Source of the DNA: Emiliania huxleyi CCMP1516
Lineage: Eukaryota; Haptophyta; Isochrysidales; Noelaerhabdaceae
Direction of reading: 5' to 3'
DNA length: 64,000 nt
NCBI RefSeq assembly: GCF_000372725.1
Contig: NW_005199045.1
Coordinates: 142,785-206,784, forward strand
Under the pieces are notes generated by a model. The model made no database searches. It had not been told where the DNA came from and saw nothing but the letters and a program-made list of their open reading frames with translations. Shown in pieces: positions 53,373 to 63,740 of the stretch. Every line of letters starts with the position of its first letter. Position 1 is the first letter of the stretch. The position numbers and the translations under genes are program-made.

Positions 53373-53438
53373 CGCAAAAATGCACACCGAAGCCGCAAAA
53401 ATGCACACCGAAGCCGCAAAAATGCACACCGAAGCCGC
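53373..53438 (+). repeat. 21-bp tandem repeat, three copies
   Basis: GAAGCCGCAAAAATGCACACC repeated about three times plus a partial unit, ending in CTTCGC. Confidence 0.9.
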
Positions 53439-53744
53439 ACTTCGCAAATTTGCAAAAAAAACCATAAGAGTGACAATATGGATTTCGGGTGACACAGGTT
53501 TGCCGGTGCGCGGTGGTCGGTGGAGAGTGGAGTCTGGAGAGCGTGTGGTGTGTGGAGCGCGAGTGGGCGAGACTTTTCGGCGGTCGAAATTACGTACTCG
53601 TACATCGATCATCGTACATGCCCACAGCAGAGAGACCAGTCACCAGAGTGTCAGAGTTACTGTATACTGACATGCAGAGTGGAGCTGGAGCGTGCGCGGA
53701 GGCGGGAGGGCGGTGGGCGGCGGAGGCCGGAGCCGGAGGGAGAC

Positions 53745-54335
53745 CAGGGTCCAGGCTCCGAGATTAGGGGGTGCGCAGCGCCCCAAAATCCACCAGTGTG
53801 GGATTTCGCGCAATCGCTTGACTCTGAAAAGCTGGCTATGTACCTTTCTGAGCGCTGTGGTCGCCGCAGACTGGCTCCAACTTGACGGCGGCATGGAGAC
53901 GTGATGCCTTCATGCCGCCGTCAAGTCGAAATCGACACACAGCTCGATGGTTTGCCCGAAAAGGTACGTAGCGGCGTTTTGGGCGACAACAGCGCTGCGA
54001 CCGCGAAGTGGCGGTGGACATGCTCCCACGTTGCCGACGCAGCGCCGGAGTGGCCGGCGCTGCTCGCCGCGACCACGACGGCTACTCTGATACTCCGGGT
54101 CGACCCGTCCTACCCGACGGTGGCACTCTTAGACGTCTCGCTCACGCTGAGAAAAATTCTGAAACGGCGTGCAGCAGAGTCACCGACGAGACGATCCGCG
54201 TGCCTCCTCGTGTCCCGTACCGTTCTCACACATCCATAAACTCACTTTGGCCTCACTGAAGCGATGCCTGAATCCTGAATCCTCAGATTTTAGATTAGGA
54301 CGCTGCGCACCCTCTACCGAGATGGAGCCTGGAGT
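53745..54335. mobile_element. Possible TIR element with internal 15-bp hairpin
   Basis: CCAGGCTCCGAGATTAGGGG (53750-53769), then GTGCGCAGCG (53770-53779), is matched in inverse orientation at about 54299-54332 (CGCTGCGCACCCTCT..CGAGATGGAGCCTGG). Inside, CTTGACGGCGGCATG and its exact complement form a hairpin at 53880-53925. No transposase frame. Boundaries and target duplication not established. Confidence 0.45.
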
Positions 54336-54551
54336 GCAGCAGATCCCAGCCCGACCCCACATGATGTCTCTCTTCTTTTCGCGTAAAACGCAAGGGCGGA
54401 CCGGTACTCTCACCGCGGTCGGCCGCCGCACACGCGATGCGAGGGGAAAGTGGCGGCAGCGCGCACGGGGCCGAACTCCGGCGCTACTGAGATACCCCTC
54501 CCACTTCCCATGCGCGACACAGCGGCGACAGGAGGCGTCCTAGAGCGCGCC

Positions 54552-55831
54552 CTAGAGCGCGTACCCGAGGTTGCCGATCTGCTTGACCATGTCGGCGACG
54601 TAGGGCAGGGCCGAGTCGGCGGCGGTGAAGGGCGCCATGTACTCGCCGCCGTACCGGGCGAGGCCGAGCGAGTCGAGGCCGGGGACGATGAGGCCCTTGG
54701 ATGCCGAGATGAAGCCGAAGATGCCGATCATCGCGAGGCGGCCGTTGTTGACCTCGGCGAGCAGCGCCTTCTCCTTGCGCTCGGGCGACATGTTCTTGGT
54801 GAAGCCGAAGGGGTCCCAGAGGTCGAGGGGGACCGGGTGCGGGTAGCGGCCCTTGAACGAGGGGTAGTAGCCCGGCTTGCCGCCGCGCACGTAGTGCTTC
54901 TGCCCGTCCGCCTCGAGCGCGAGCGAGTTCTCGCCGTGCATCTCGAGGAAGCCGACCACGAGGATGATCTGCAGCTTTGCGGCCGTCGGGAGGGCGTCCC
55001 ACATGTCGCCCGGCGAGCCGGCGGCGGTGATGTCCTTGAAGGCGATGGCCGGCAGGTCCGACGTGATCGAGGTCCACGGGAGGGGCGCCTGGATGTTCCA
55101 CGGGAAGGTGATGCCGTTGGAGTGGACGCAGTAGCCGACGAAGCCCGCCATCGCCACGCGGCCGTGCTTGATCTCGGCGTGCCGGAACCAGCCGATGGTC
55201 TCCGGCGAAGTGTCGTCGCCGACGATGCCGAGCGGGTCCCAGAAGCCAACCACCGGGTTGAGGCGCTTGGCGAGGGCGACCATGTCCTCCTGGTTCTTGG
55301 GCTCGGTCGACGTGTCCCAGCCGAGGCCAGTCGGCATCGTGAAGGGCGGGCCCATCGCCGCGCAGCCGAGCTGAGGGACGGGGAGCGGGCGGCACGGAGC
55401 TTTGCTAGGCGGCGCGAGGCGGCGCGAGGCGGAGAGTGGGAGCGGGCAAACACCTCCTCGTCGCGGATGCGGTCGAGGTTCTCCGCCGCCATACGGCTGC
55501 ACATGGCAGCCGACTTTGTCTTGCCTGGCTCGGCGTCGACGATGGCCATGATGCGGGCCTCGGCCTCCTTGTCGGCGAGGACGATGTTGGCCTTCATGAC
55601 GGGCGAGACGACGCGGCCGGCGTTGGCCATCGGCATGCCGGCGTTGAGCGCAAAGGGCCTGCGCTCGGGCACGGCGGCTGGAGGAGTGAGCGAGCGTCGC
55701 CGCCGTCGCCGCCGCCACCACCGGCAGGTGCTGCCGCTTGCGACCAGGCCCAAGGGCGGAGAGGAGGGAGGGAGGGTGTGGCGAGGGCAGGGTGTGGGCG
55801 GGAGGGCGCACGTGGCGATCGTGGAGAGCAT
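54552..55831 (-). CDS. Fucoxanthin-chlorophyll a/c-type light-harvesting protein
   Basis: Exons 55831-55454 and 55370-54552, joined by an 83-nt GT-AG intron in phase 0, give about 398 residues. Helix 1 is [23 protein letters not shown] and helix 3 is [18 protein letters not shown], both with the E..xGR..M chlorophyll-binding motif; helix 2 is [24 protein letters not shown] and LWDPFGF precede helices 1 and 3 as in haptophyte and diatom Lhc proteins. The N-terminus ([12 protein letters not shown]) should be a plastid-targeting leader; the Arg-rich stretch at about 55690-55740 is odd for such a leader and may be a further intron. The thylakoid protein binds chlorophylls and fucoxanthin-type carotenoids and feeds the photosystems. 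[16 protein letters not shown] follows the leader. Sequence to 56156 shows no other gene. Confidence 0.92.
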
Positions 55832-56156
55832 AATTAGAGAGCGACGGAGAGCGAGCTGCAAAGGTGTGGAGGGGTGCGATGCGGGTGTCCTTCCGCAGGG
55901 CACCAGAAAGAAAGAATTTAAACAACACAAGTCTCTCTCACAGCAGACAGGCTCGACACAGGTGCGAACTGGCGCGTGCTAGAAAGAAAGAAAGAAAACA
56001 AAGATGTCGTAGCATCGGAAAGACGCGGCGTCCTTCCGAGAGTGGCTAGAGCAGCGCAGTCGGCTAGGGAGCGCAGGACACGGGCCGGAGGCAGCACAAG
56101 GAGACAGAGCACTAGAGACATGCGATGGAAAGAGTAATGATCCGTCGTGGAGCGAT

Positions 56157-59028
56157 GTGCTCGATCGATTCGTTGAATACAGCGGGGAGGTAAACGGGGT
56201 GTGCACAAGCGGACCCAACATGACAGAACACACGTTCGAAGAAGGGCGAACCAGGACGGACATCCGAGTGGAGGGGAAGGCCAGGACGCTCTACCTCGGA
56301 GGGAAGAAACCGGCGCAAGACAGCGGCACGCACCTGGGGTCGAGAGAAGACGGGGACAATCGAGTGATAAAGCTAGAGGGGACCCCGGGCCTCGATACGA
56401 ACGCGACATGGGAGGAGGAGATACCCGAGCAAAATAAGATCACGAAGGACGCGGTGAGAAAGATGATGGAGAGACAGGAGAGGGAGCGACAGGAGGGGAG
56501 CCTCGGGGCGGATGAGACGTTGTTCCCAGAAGGGGCGCCTCAGAGACACATTAACTTGCAGAAAGAAGGCTACGAGCTGTTCGTGGGATACGGATACGGA
56601 GCGAGCGCGATCAGAGTAGGGGAGCTACAGGAGGACCCCTTAACGCGCTTCTTGCTCCGATACGACGAATTTGAGACGGGGGGAGAGCTGACGGACAGCA
56701 AAGGAAAGCGAATTAAGATGGGAAAAGACAGCGAGCCGCTGCGGTCGGGGAAGGGAACGAGCCCTGAACGTGAAAGTAGCGCAGACATGCCTCGCACTGC
56801 ACGTCTCACACCAGTTCACACACTTTGCGGCGACGGACGGAGGAAAGGACCATGAAGACAAAATGGCGGAGGATGGAAAGTACGTGCCGGTGGCGTACGG
56901 CGTGTTCGAAGGACCGACACGATTCGGAAAGAGCGTCCCGGGAGACGCACAGGTAAAGGATCCCAACGGAATCGGACCCTGTGAAGAAGGGGAGATACGG
57001 ACAGCGTTTGGGGCGGGAATGTGGGGAGGAAAGCTGCCGAACACGTGGGAGGTGATAGACGCGGAGATGTACGCGATACTCGCATACCTCTTCGCAAAAT
57101 GGCGAGCGCGAGCGACGCGCAGGCGCGACGGTGCCTAGTACTATGCGACTGCAAACCTGCGCTGCAGCAGATTGAGAATGCGCATCGCAAAGGGATGCCA
57201 GAAGGCCTGAGAGACTGGGAGAGAGGCGGTCTCCTAGAGGCGATTGCGTACTATAGATCGAAGCTAGAGGCGGTGGTCTTTGTGTGGGTGCCATCGCATG
57301 TGGGAATAGCCTGCAACGCATACGCCGACGCAGTAGCGACAGCACACCTCGGAAATAACGACACGGAGGACGCCTCGAAAGCGGTGCGGGACGCGGTGCG
57401 AACGCGGCCATGCATGTACACGGTGCGAAGGGAGGCGGCAGAGGACACAGAGAAGAGGGAGATAGTGGACCGACGGACGTACGGGCACATGTGTAAGAGC
57501 GCGCACGAGTGGGTGTGCGAGCAATATCGAAAGACGGTGAGGCCGGGATCGCACACGGCAGGGGTGGCGGGACGGTTGTGGAGCGAAGTGGCTGTAGCCA
57601 GCCTCAAACATCGATGGGACAATAAGATGAGATTACCACATACCAGACGAGAACGGGGGAAAGGACAGGCGGGCGACATTTGACGACGTCGGGGATCACA
57701 ATGTGACGACCAAAACGATCTTGGGGGCCAGGGTGAGACAACAGGTCGGGGTGCCACACGGGGCACACCACAGGCGTATTCTAGAGGGGGAAAAGAAACG
57801 AGGAATGAGGGGCCCCGCCACGAGAAGTGCGTTCTGGGGATGCAGAGCGTGCAAAGCGGCTAGGGATGAGGCCACAAAAGAGGCGCGCGAGGCAAGGAGG
57901 AGACTCGGAGAACTGAGACTGGGACGACTGGAAACAAGAAGACAGTGAGCCACCACAGGCGTCGTTGGCGCACATACTGAGCGGCAGCTGCGCTGGAAAT
58001 AAGGAAGAGGCGCGTCACTTCATGCGGAAGCTCGACAAACACACAGCGAGGGCGACAGCAAGAGTCGAACGGGCGGCGCCTGACTCAAAAGACACAGCCG
58101 CATTCCTGAGACAAGCGAGGGCAGCCTCCTTAAAGGCAATGGGCTCTAGATTCGGAGCGCTCGCCGAAGAGGAGTACGACAAAATAGCGCCCGTGATTGC
58201 CTGCACGCTGCCCGCACTCACGGACTCCATACCAGAAAGAAAGAGAGGGGAGCTCGCAGGAGAGGTGACGAGTGAACTACAGGTAGTGGGGAAGGCAGCC
58301 TCGATCGCCATACAGACATGGGTGCGAACAACGACAAGACCAAGGCACGGGCAGAGGAGAGAGAGAAGAATATAGGATGGATAAAGCGCCTGTTCACGGC
58401 ATGGAGGGTGAGCCACGCTGAACGAAATGAGCGTAGAGCTGAACGGGAGGAAGCCGGGGAAGAAGACTCCGAGGAAGACGAAACACCAGTGGAGGTTATC
58501 CCGTCGTCAGATGTAACGATGCACCCGAAGGGGGCCCCAGCGCCAACATCATCGGTGGAGGTGCAAGTGTTCGAAGAGAGAGTGGACCTGAGCAACGATA
58601 TGACTGGGCGGCAAATGATCGGAGTGGGCGTAAGAAGAGTCGTCCTTGCGCGAGGAGAGCTCGATAAACTCGAGGGGCCAAAATATACCGCGAGGTGAGC
58701 AGAGCTGCGACGAAAGGAGAGAGAAGCCGCGAGAGCAAGGGAGCGGCAGGCGGCGGCGGCGTCGCAGGACGAGGCAGACGAGAACGACGCGACAGAGGAG
58801 GAAGCGACAGGAGGGAGAACGACGAGAGTGGGACGACCGCGAGGTGGCATAAAGGTTGCAGCGAGAATCGGTGAGGGACTGCGAAGGGAGATAGAAAGAG
58901 GCAGACGACCAAGGGATAGGGTGGGCGACGGCTAGCACCACACTCCTCTCCTTAAAATCCCTGTGTGGTGGCGGCGTGCCGTCTTCCCATCCCTCCCTTG
59001 GGTTGTCTGTTTTCTTTCTTTCTTTTTC
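56157..59028 (+). mobile_element. Degenerate LINE (non-LTR retrotransposon) with RNase H
   Basis: Frames 56157-56855, 56770-57138, 57021-57683, 57703-57948, 57965-58375 and 58318-58698 are pieces of one element separated by small shifts. RNase H motifs are clear: THFAATDGGK (first Asp), DAEMYAI (Glu), CLVLCDCKPALQQI (Asp) and FVWVPSHVGIACNAYADAVA (final Asp region). A C..C..H..C cluster follows (GCRACKAA, HILSGSCAGN), as in the zinc knuckle after RNase H in many LINEs. The 3' region (58740-59028) ends in TTTTCTTTCTTTCTTTTT and is the source of the truncated copies at 39.5, 40.3, 42.1 and 49.3 kb. No reverse transcriptase domain is recognised before 56157, so the copy is 5'-truncated. The shifts make it non-functional. 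Confidence 0.85.
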
Positions 59029-59061
59029 GGAAAGACGCGACGAACCAGTGACCAGCTCCAT

Positions 59062-59480
59062 GGCCGATAATCCTGACATGACAGGCCTGAACGGTGGGTT
59101 TAAATACTCTGCGGCCGCAGCTCTCGGGACCACCGTCTACTTCACTCCTCTTGGGGGAGGCCAACGTGGGCGTCCTCGACACCACAATTGACGCCTTTTC
59201 CGTAGTCCCGGTAAGCAATGGGAACAGCAACAACAAGCATGCAGGGGGGTTGTTGCCTGCGAGGCAACGTCCACTCTTTACTTCTCTCCCACCAACGATT
59301 TCTCTCTCTCTCTCTCTCCCAACGAGGGCGTATTTGAGGCGACCGATGGCGCCTTTACTATGGTGCCGACCGACGGCATCACATCGAGCGCCAAATTTTG
59401 GGATCTCGCGGCGGTCGGCACACGCATCTTCTTCACGCCCTTGAACGAGAATGGCGTACCTTGCGAGAGCGGCTGGGCCT
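59062..59480 (+). pseudogene. Fragment of a VYFTP-repeat (propeller-like) protein
   Basis: NGGFKYSAAAALGTTVYFTPLG and EANVGVLDTTIDAFSVV form one repeat, with one extra G near 59152 breaking the frame between them. GVFEATDGAFTMVP and KFWDLAAVGTRIFFTPLNENGV form the next. A GTAAGC donor at about 59213 and a CT-rich stretch before 59328 suggest an intron between repeats. Repeats of the form AAAVGTKVYFTP..NVGVLDT are blades of beta-propeller-like proteins. With only two blades and a stop at 59478-59480, this is a remnant or a very small gene. The LINE 3' end lies just upstream. Confidence 0.5.
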
Positions 59481-59499
59481 AGCTCGGATCTGGACAGGA

Positions 59500-59803
59500 G
59501 CGGACACAACCCCCCCCCCCCACCCACCCAACCACCCAACCACCCACCCACCCACACCACCACCACACCACAGTCACCACCAAAGCATGAGCCCATGAGC
59601 GCTCTCCGTGTGCCCGCGTGTGCGTGAGGGGTGGGCAGGGAATTTTTGTTTGTTTTGTGGGCAGTCAGTAGCAAGAATTTCGCCGTTCGGGGCCGAAACC
59701 AGTGAGCCCCGACCTAGATTGCGGGTTTGATGAAAAAGAGAATTCGCACGCAATTACCGAAGAGCACCTCATTGGCACCGGCTGGCTGGTGTCATTAAGT
59801 GAA
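59500..59803. other. Intergenic, CCCACC-rich
   Basis: A C9 run then CACCCACCCAACCACC-type repeats (59509-59580). No gene seen. Confidence 0.5.
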
Positions 59804-60819
59804 ATGCTCATGCTTCTCACGCTTGCGACGGGCGTCTCGTTTGCATACCGCCTCCCCCGCTGCGGCATCTCGATGGGCGTCAACAGCGGAGAGTCGACGA
59901 CAACGCGCATCGCGAGCATCAAGTCGGCAATCGCTTCGCTTGAAGAGGTGGGTGTCAGTGCATTGTCGCTGGCGCCACTGCGGAAGGAGCTGCTCTCGTT
60001 TGAGAGAGCGGCGGCGGCGGCTGCAGCGGCGGATGCTCGCAAACCAGCTCCGGCCGTCTCATCACCTCCGGTGCCACAGAACAGGCCGCCACCCACAACC
60101 GACGTGCTCACGACCCTCTTTCAATGGGCGACCAACCCTCTCGAGGCGATGGAGCGCTCGATGCAGGAGGCGCGTGCGAGGCAGCTTGAGGCGGACGCGA
60201 GGCGGCGGGCTGCTGCGCAGGCAGCGCAAGAACGCGCCGCCGCCGAGGACCGCCTCTCGCCTCGTGAAAAGGCGCGGCTTAACCTCAGCCGGGCGGTGGA
60301 GGGCGCGAGCATCAAGAGCATCAAGCCGCTCGCTGAGGCGGTCGAGGCGGCCGCGGCAGCCGGGCTGGGCGAGGTTGCACTGCGCGAGGCGCGCACGCTC
60401 TTGACTGACCTCAGCTTGGTCGCCTTTCTCGAAGCGGAGGAGGTCAAGCTGCAGATGGCGCTCCGGCGCGCGCAGATCGGCGGTCGGTCGGAGGAGATGA
60501 AGCTCGTCCACTTCGTTGAGGACGCGGCGAGCATCGGCGTGGTGGGCGAGGCGATGCGCGAGGCGTGCGCGCTGCTCGCAAAGAAGAAGTACTCCGTCGA
60601 TGTCAAGATCGAGCCGGCAAAGGCGAAGGCCGCCGCCGCCGCCGCCGCCGCGGTGGCGCAGCGGGATCAGGTGGCGCGTGCGGCGCGGAGCGCGAGAGCG
60701 GCTGCGTCCGAGGTTGCGGCCGGGGCGACGGCGGCGCAGGCGCAGGCGCAGGCAGCGGCGCAGGCGCAAGGGCGGGCGGCGGCGGAGCAGGCGGCGGCGG
60801 AGCAGGCGGCGGCGGAGCA

Positions 60820-60852
<33 letters not shown>

Positions 60853-61375
60853 ATCTCCCCTCCGCGTGGCGGACGCGGAGCTGAGCTCCGCACTGCAGCA
60901 GGCCGTTGCACAGGTGCTCGGCGGAGGGTCGCAGTCGACGGACGCGCTCCGTCTAAAGAGCCTCAGGGGCGCCATTGAGAGTGCGGCGGCCGCCGGCGTC
61001 GACGCGGCGAAGGTGGGTGCGGCCCGCAGCAAGCTCGCGGAGATGGAGGTTGAGGCGGTGGCGCGCGTCAAGGGGGCCATGCTCTCGCAAGCGCTGCGCC
61101 GTGCGCAGGTGGGTGGCAAGGCGGACTTGTTCAACCTCGCGCGTGCGGTCAACGAGGCGACGGCGGCGGGGATGGACGGCGATCTGCTCAAGGCGGCGCG
61201 CGCGCTGCTCGGCAAACGGGGCGACTCGCAGCAACAGGAGATCGCGCGGCTGCAGACGCGCCTCGAGAAGTTCGAGAAGCTGGCGGAGCAGGGAGAAGGC
61301 GGAGAGAGGGACACGGCGATGGCGATGGCGGCGAAGGCGAGGGCGGATCTCGAGCGGGCAGGCTACTCTGCTTGA
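59804..61375 (+). CDS. Ala-rich repeat protein, intronless paralogue of the 50.2-kb gene
   Basis: ATG at 59804 begins MLMLLTLATGVSFAYRLPRC, a signal peptide with an Ala-Tyr/Arg junction suggesting ER or plastid routing; 523 residues. SIKSAIASLEEVGVSALSLAPLRKEL matches LGELEALVASLEADGVAPGRLSPLRERL of the gene at 50183. Four further repeat units are visible: LNLSRAVEGASI..LAEAVEAAAAAGL, LQMALRRAQIGG..LVHFVEDAASIGV, LSSALQQAVAQ..LRGAIESAAAAGVDAAKV and LSQALRRAQVGG..LARAVNEATAAGMDGDL. Poly-Ala/Gln coiled coil (about 60640-60860) separates them. Unlike its relative it has no introns. It ends LERAGYSA. Role unknown; the repeat spacing suggests a helical solenoid. Confidence 0.7.
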
Positions 61376-61653
61376 GGGGTCGGAGGGTCTTCGGCTTCGA
61401 CGGCGTCTGGTGGGCCATCGCGCTTTCACCCTGCTCGAGAGGCGCCGGTGGAGCAGTACAAGCAGCTCTGCTTGGACACCGCGAAGCTGAGTGTGTCGTC
61501 ATCGAGATGTGCGAGGGGAGTTATTTGTCCTCAATAAAACTAAAAATCCTGAGTGTTCTCGCCGCTTCTTACACTTTGTCCATGTGGGGCTCTAACGCTC
61601 TATTGAAACGCAAGTGCAAGTCGAGATAGATACGTCTGCAAACAAACGCTCTT

Positions 61654-61703
61654 CTCTCTAGGGGTCCCGTACCATGCGGAATCGACCCTATCCAGTGCTC
61701 AAG
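61654..61703 (-). repeat. Dispersed repeat R2, partial inverted copy
   Basis: GGGGTCCCGTACCATGCGGA then ATCGACCCTATCCAGTGCTC, the reverse complement of the left half of the R2 copies at 14409 and 32025. Confidence 0.85.
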
Positions 61704-61920
61704 TGTCTAAGCTCTCATGTGACATGTGAAACATTGATCATTGTATCAGTAACTCTCCTCTCTTCGCGGAGCGCGCCCCGAGGGCTCGCTGATGGGATTT
61801 TAAAGAGTTTGGCTCGTACGTACAACACAACGGGGGGCGGGGCGATGAAACGACTGACCCGCCTTCGCCCGTCTTCGCCCGCCGGTTTGGGCCGCGGCAA
61901 GCTTCGGCTGCTGCACAAGC

Positions 61921-63255
61921 ATGGACACCGCTCCAGCCAACGAGCCCGCCGGCAACCCCCTCACTTCTGCCTCTCTTCCTCAAGGCGCGACGGATGACAG
62001 CCGGTTGTGGGTACTACAAGCACAGATTGGGTGGATTGAGGGTGCGGTTCAGAGCAAGGCAGCCGCGGATGATCCAGCGGGCTATGCCGGCGTTCCCGCC
62101 CCGTTTGAGAGGACGTCGTGCTTCGCGTGCGTAGCTCCCGAGGATCGCGTTTGGTGGCGCTTCCTTGTTCCAGAGGACTGGGTGCCTCCGCTGCTGGTCG
62201 AGGTGCCTTTGCCGTCTGGCCTCCTCCTCCTCGCGCATCCTCCTTTGGGCCACGCCGGCACCTCCCTGCGCTGCTCCATTCCAAAGAGCGAGGCGTCGGC
62301 TCGCGACCTCGGCTTCTGCCCCCTGTGCTGTCGCATCAACTGCCAGTGCTCGTTCAAGACCCAGCTGGCGAAGGAAATTAGCCAGCTCGGCCAGCAGCTC
62401 AGCTTCAGCCGCCGCAGCGCGGTACGCCGCGTCCGGCTTCACGACTCCGGCGCGTGGCTCCATGCGGAGGGCAAGAAGGAGGCAAAGAAGGTGCTCACCG
62501 ACGAGGGGTGGCCCGTGCCGAGGCGGGAACGTTCCTTCTCGAGGCGGACACTTTCCTTCTCGAGTCGTAAGAGCAGCAATGGCAGCAGGCTTACCGCGGC
62601 GGAGGAGCTCGGTCAGTCGGCGGGTGCGGCTGAGGCGGTACCGACCGGCACTTCTGCTTCGACCGCTGCCTCCACGTTTCCGCTCGCCGCCGCGCTGGCG
62701 ACGCGTTGGCAGCGCGTGGCGTCACACCTCGGGTCGATGGCGGGTGCACGGCTCAAGGTGACGCCGCTGCCAGCGGGTGAGTTGGATGTCCAGTTCGAGC
62801 ACGGCGTGAGGCCACCCGTGGTTCACTCAACCGGCGAGGCGAGTCCGCTCCACAACATAATCTCCCCGGGTGCCGTTGTCGCGCTCGTCGGGCTTTCCGG
62901 CGAATCCGAGGATTGCGCCGCCATGGACGGCGACGACATCGGTGCCGCCTTGCGCGCGCACGTGGGGAGTGGGCGTCGCACCCTCCACTGGATCGCCGCC
63001 GAAGACATACCCGAAGTTCTGGCATCCATCGCCGAGAAGGAGGCGTCGCTCGTGAGGGCCAAGATGGTTGCGAGTTGGGACTTGCGGTTGGGCGCCAAAT
63101 ACCCCACACGACTCGTGCTCCCTTGCGGCAAGAAGGCGACGCCGCAAGACATCAAGGCGGCCGCGGCGGAGTACTCGCGATCGGGCCTGACCCCTTCCGG
63201 CTGGGCCCTGGCCGGCGTGAGTGAGATTGCTCGAGATCAAAAACATGAAGGTTGA
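61921..63255 (+). CDS. Unknown 444-residue protein with a Cys cluster
   Basis: An intronless frame with ATG 61921 (MDTAPANEPAG). Residues about 60-115 are hydrophobic and aromatic (SCFACVAPEDRVWWRFLVP, PPLLVEVPLPSGLLLLAHPP) and look like a folded beta domain. A Cys cluster follows (FCPLCCRINCQCSFKTQL, about 131-145), possibly zinc-binding. A basic Ser/Arg stretch (RRERSFSRRTLSFSSRKSS) may be a nuclear signal. The last third contains PLHNIISPGAVVALVGLSGE and RRTLHWIAAEDIPEVLASIAEKEASLVRAKM, which resembles a PDZ-like or ubiquitin-like fold only loosely. No family recognised. The frame is long and its composition protein-like, so a real gene is likely. Confidence 0.6.
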   Translation: MDTAPANEPAGNPLTSASLPQGATDDSRLWVLQAQIGWIEGAVQSKAAADDPAGYAGVPAPFERTSCFACVAPEDRVWWRFLVPEDWVPPLLVEVPLPSGLLLLAHPPLGHAGTSLRCSIPKSEASARDLGFCPLCCRINCQCSFKTQLAKEISQLGQQLSFSRRSAVRRVRLHDSGAWLHAEGKKEAKKVLTDEGWPVPRRERSFSRRTLSFSSRKSSNGSRLTAAEELGQSAGAAEAVPTGTSASTAASTFPLAAALATRWQRVASHLGSMAGARLKVTPLPAGELDVQFEHGVRPPVVHSTGEASPLHNIISPGAVVALVGLSGESEDCAAMDGDDIGAALRAHVGSGRRTLHWIAAEDIPEVLASIAEKEASLVRAKMVASWDLRLGAKYPTRLVLPCGKKATPQDIKAAAAEYSRSGLTPSGWALAGVSEIARDQKHEG

Positions 63256-63740
63256 GCGCGGCACGGCAACGGGCAAGACTTTGATGGCTCCCGCCAGCTC
63301 GCTCTCTTCTGTGGCGGGAGCCCCGGACTTGGTCGCCGCACGCCGGTGCGTCTCCCCGCGGGCGGCTCGACGTCTGCTGCGCGTCTCGTGTGTTGGAGGT
63401 GGAGAGGGTGGTGGCTGTGGTGGCGCGCGCGCACACCCATGCACACGGCTTGCGGGCCTCCCCTTGGGGGCGGCGGGGCGCGATGAGCGATGTCCGATGA
63501 GGCGCGAGCCGAGCGTGAGCCTGTTTATTGTGCTTTCAGTTTGTGTGTGCGGGCTTTTCTGTACTACGTACAGTAGATGGAGCGTTGGAGGATATGGACG
63601 AGCCGCTGTACAGTGTACTCTTCATAGGTGAGCCGTGTAGCTTTCGCGTGAATAAAGTAATTATAAACGAAACAGAGAAAGAGCAGAAACCGCGCAGGCG
63701 GGAACGCGGGAACACAGCTAACAGGTAACAGGGAAAGGCG
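63256..63740. other. Intergenic, no gene seen
   Basis: Short frames only; an A/T-richer stretch at 63640-63700 may hold the 3' ends of the flanking convergent genes. Confidence 0.4.

Noticed and set aside
54450..55982. 510-residue plus-strand frame opposite the light-harvesting gene
   Set aside because: The minus strand encodes a clear Lhc protein; this is its shadow.
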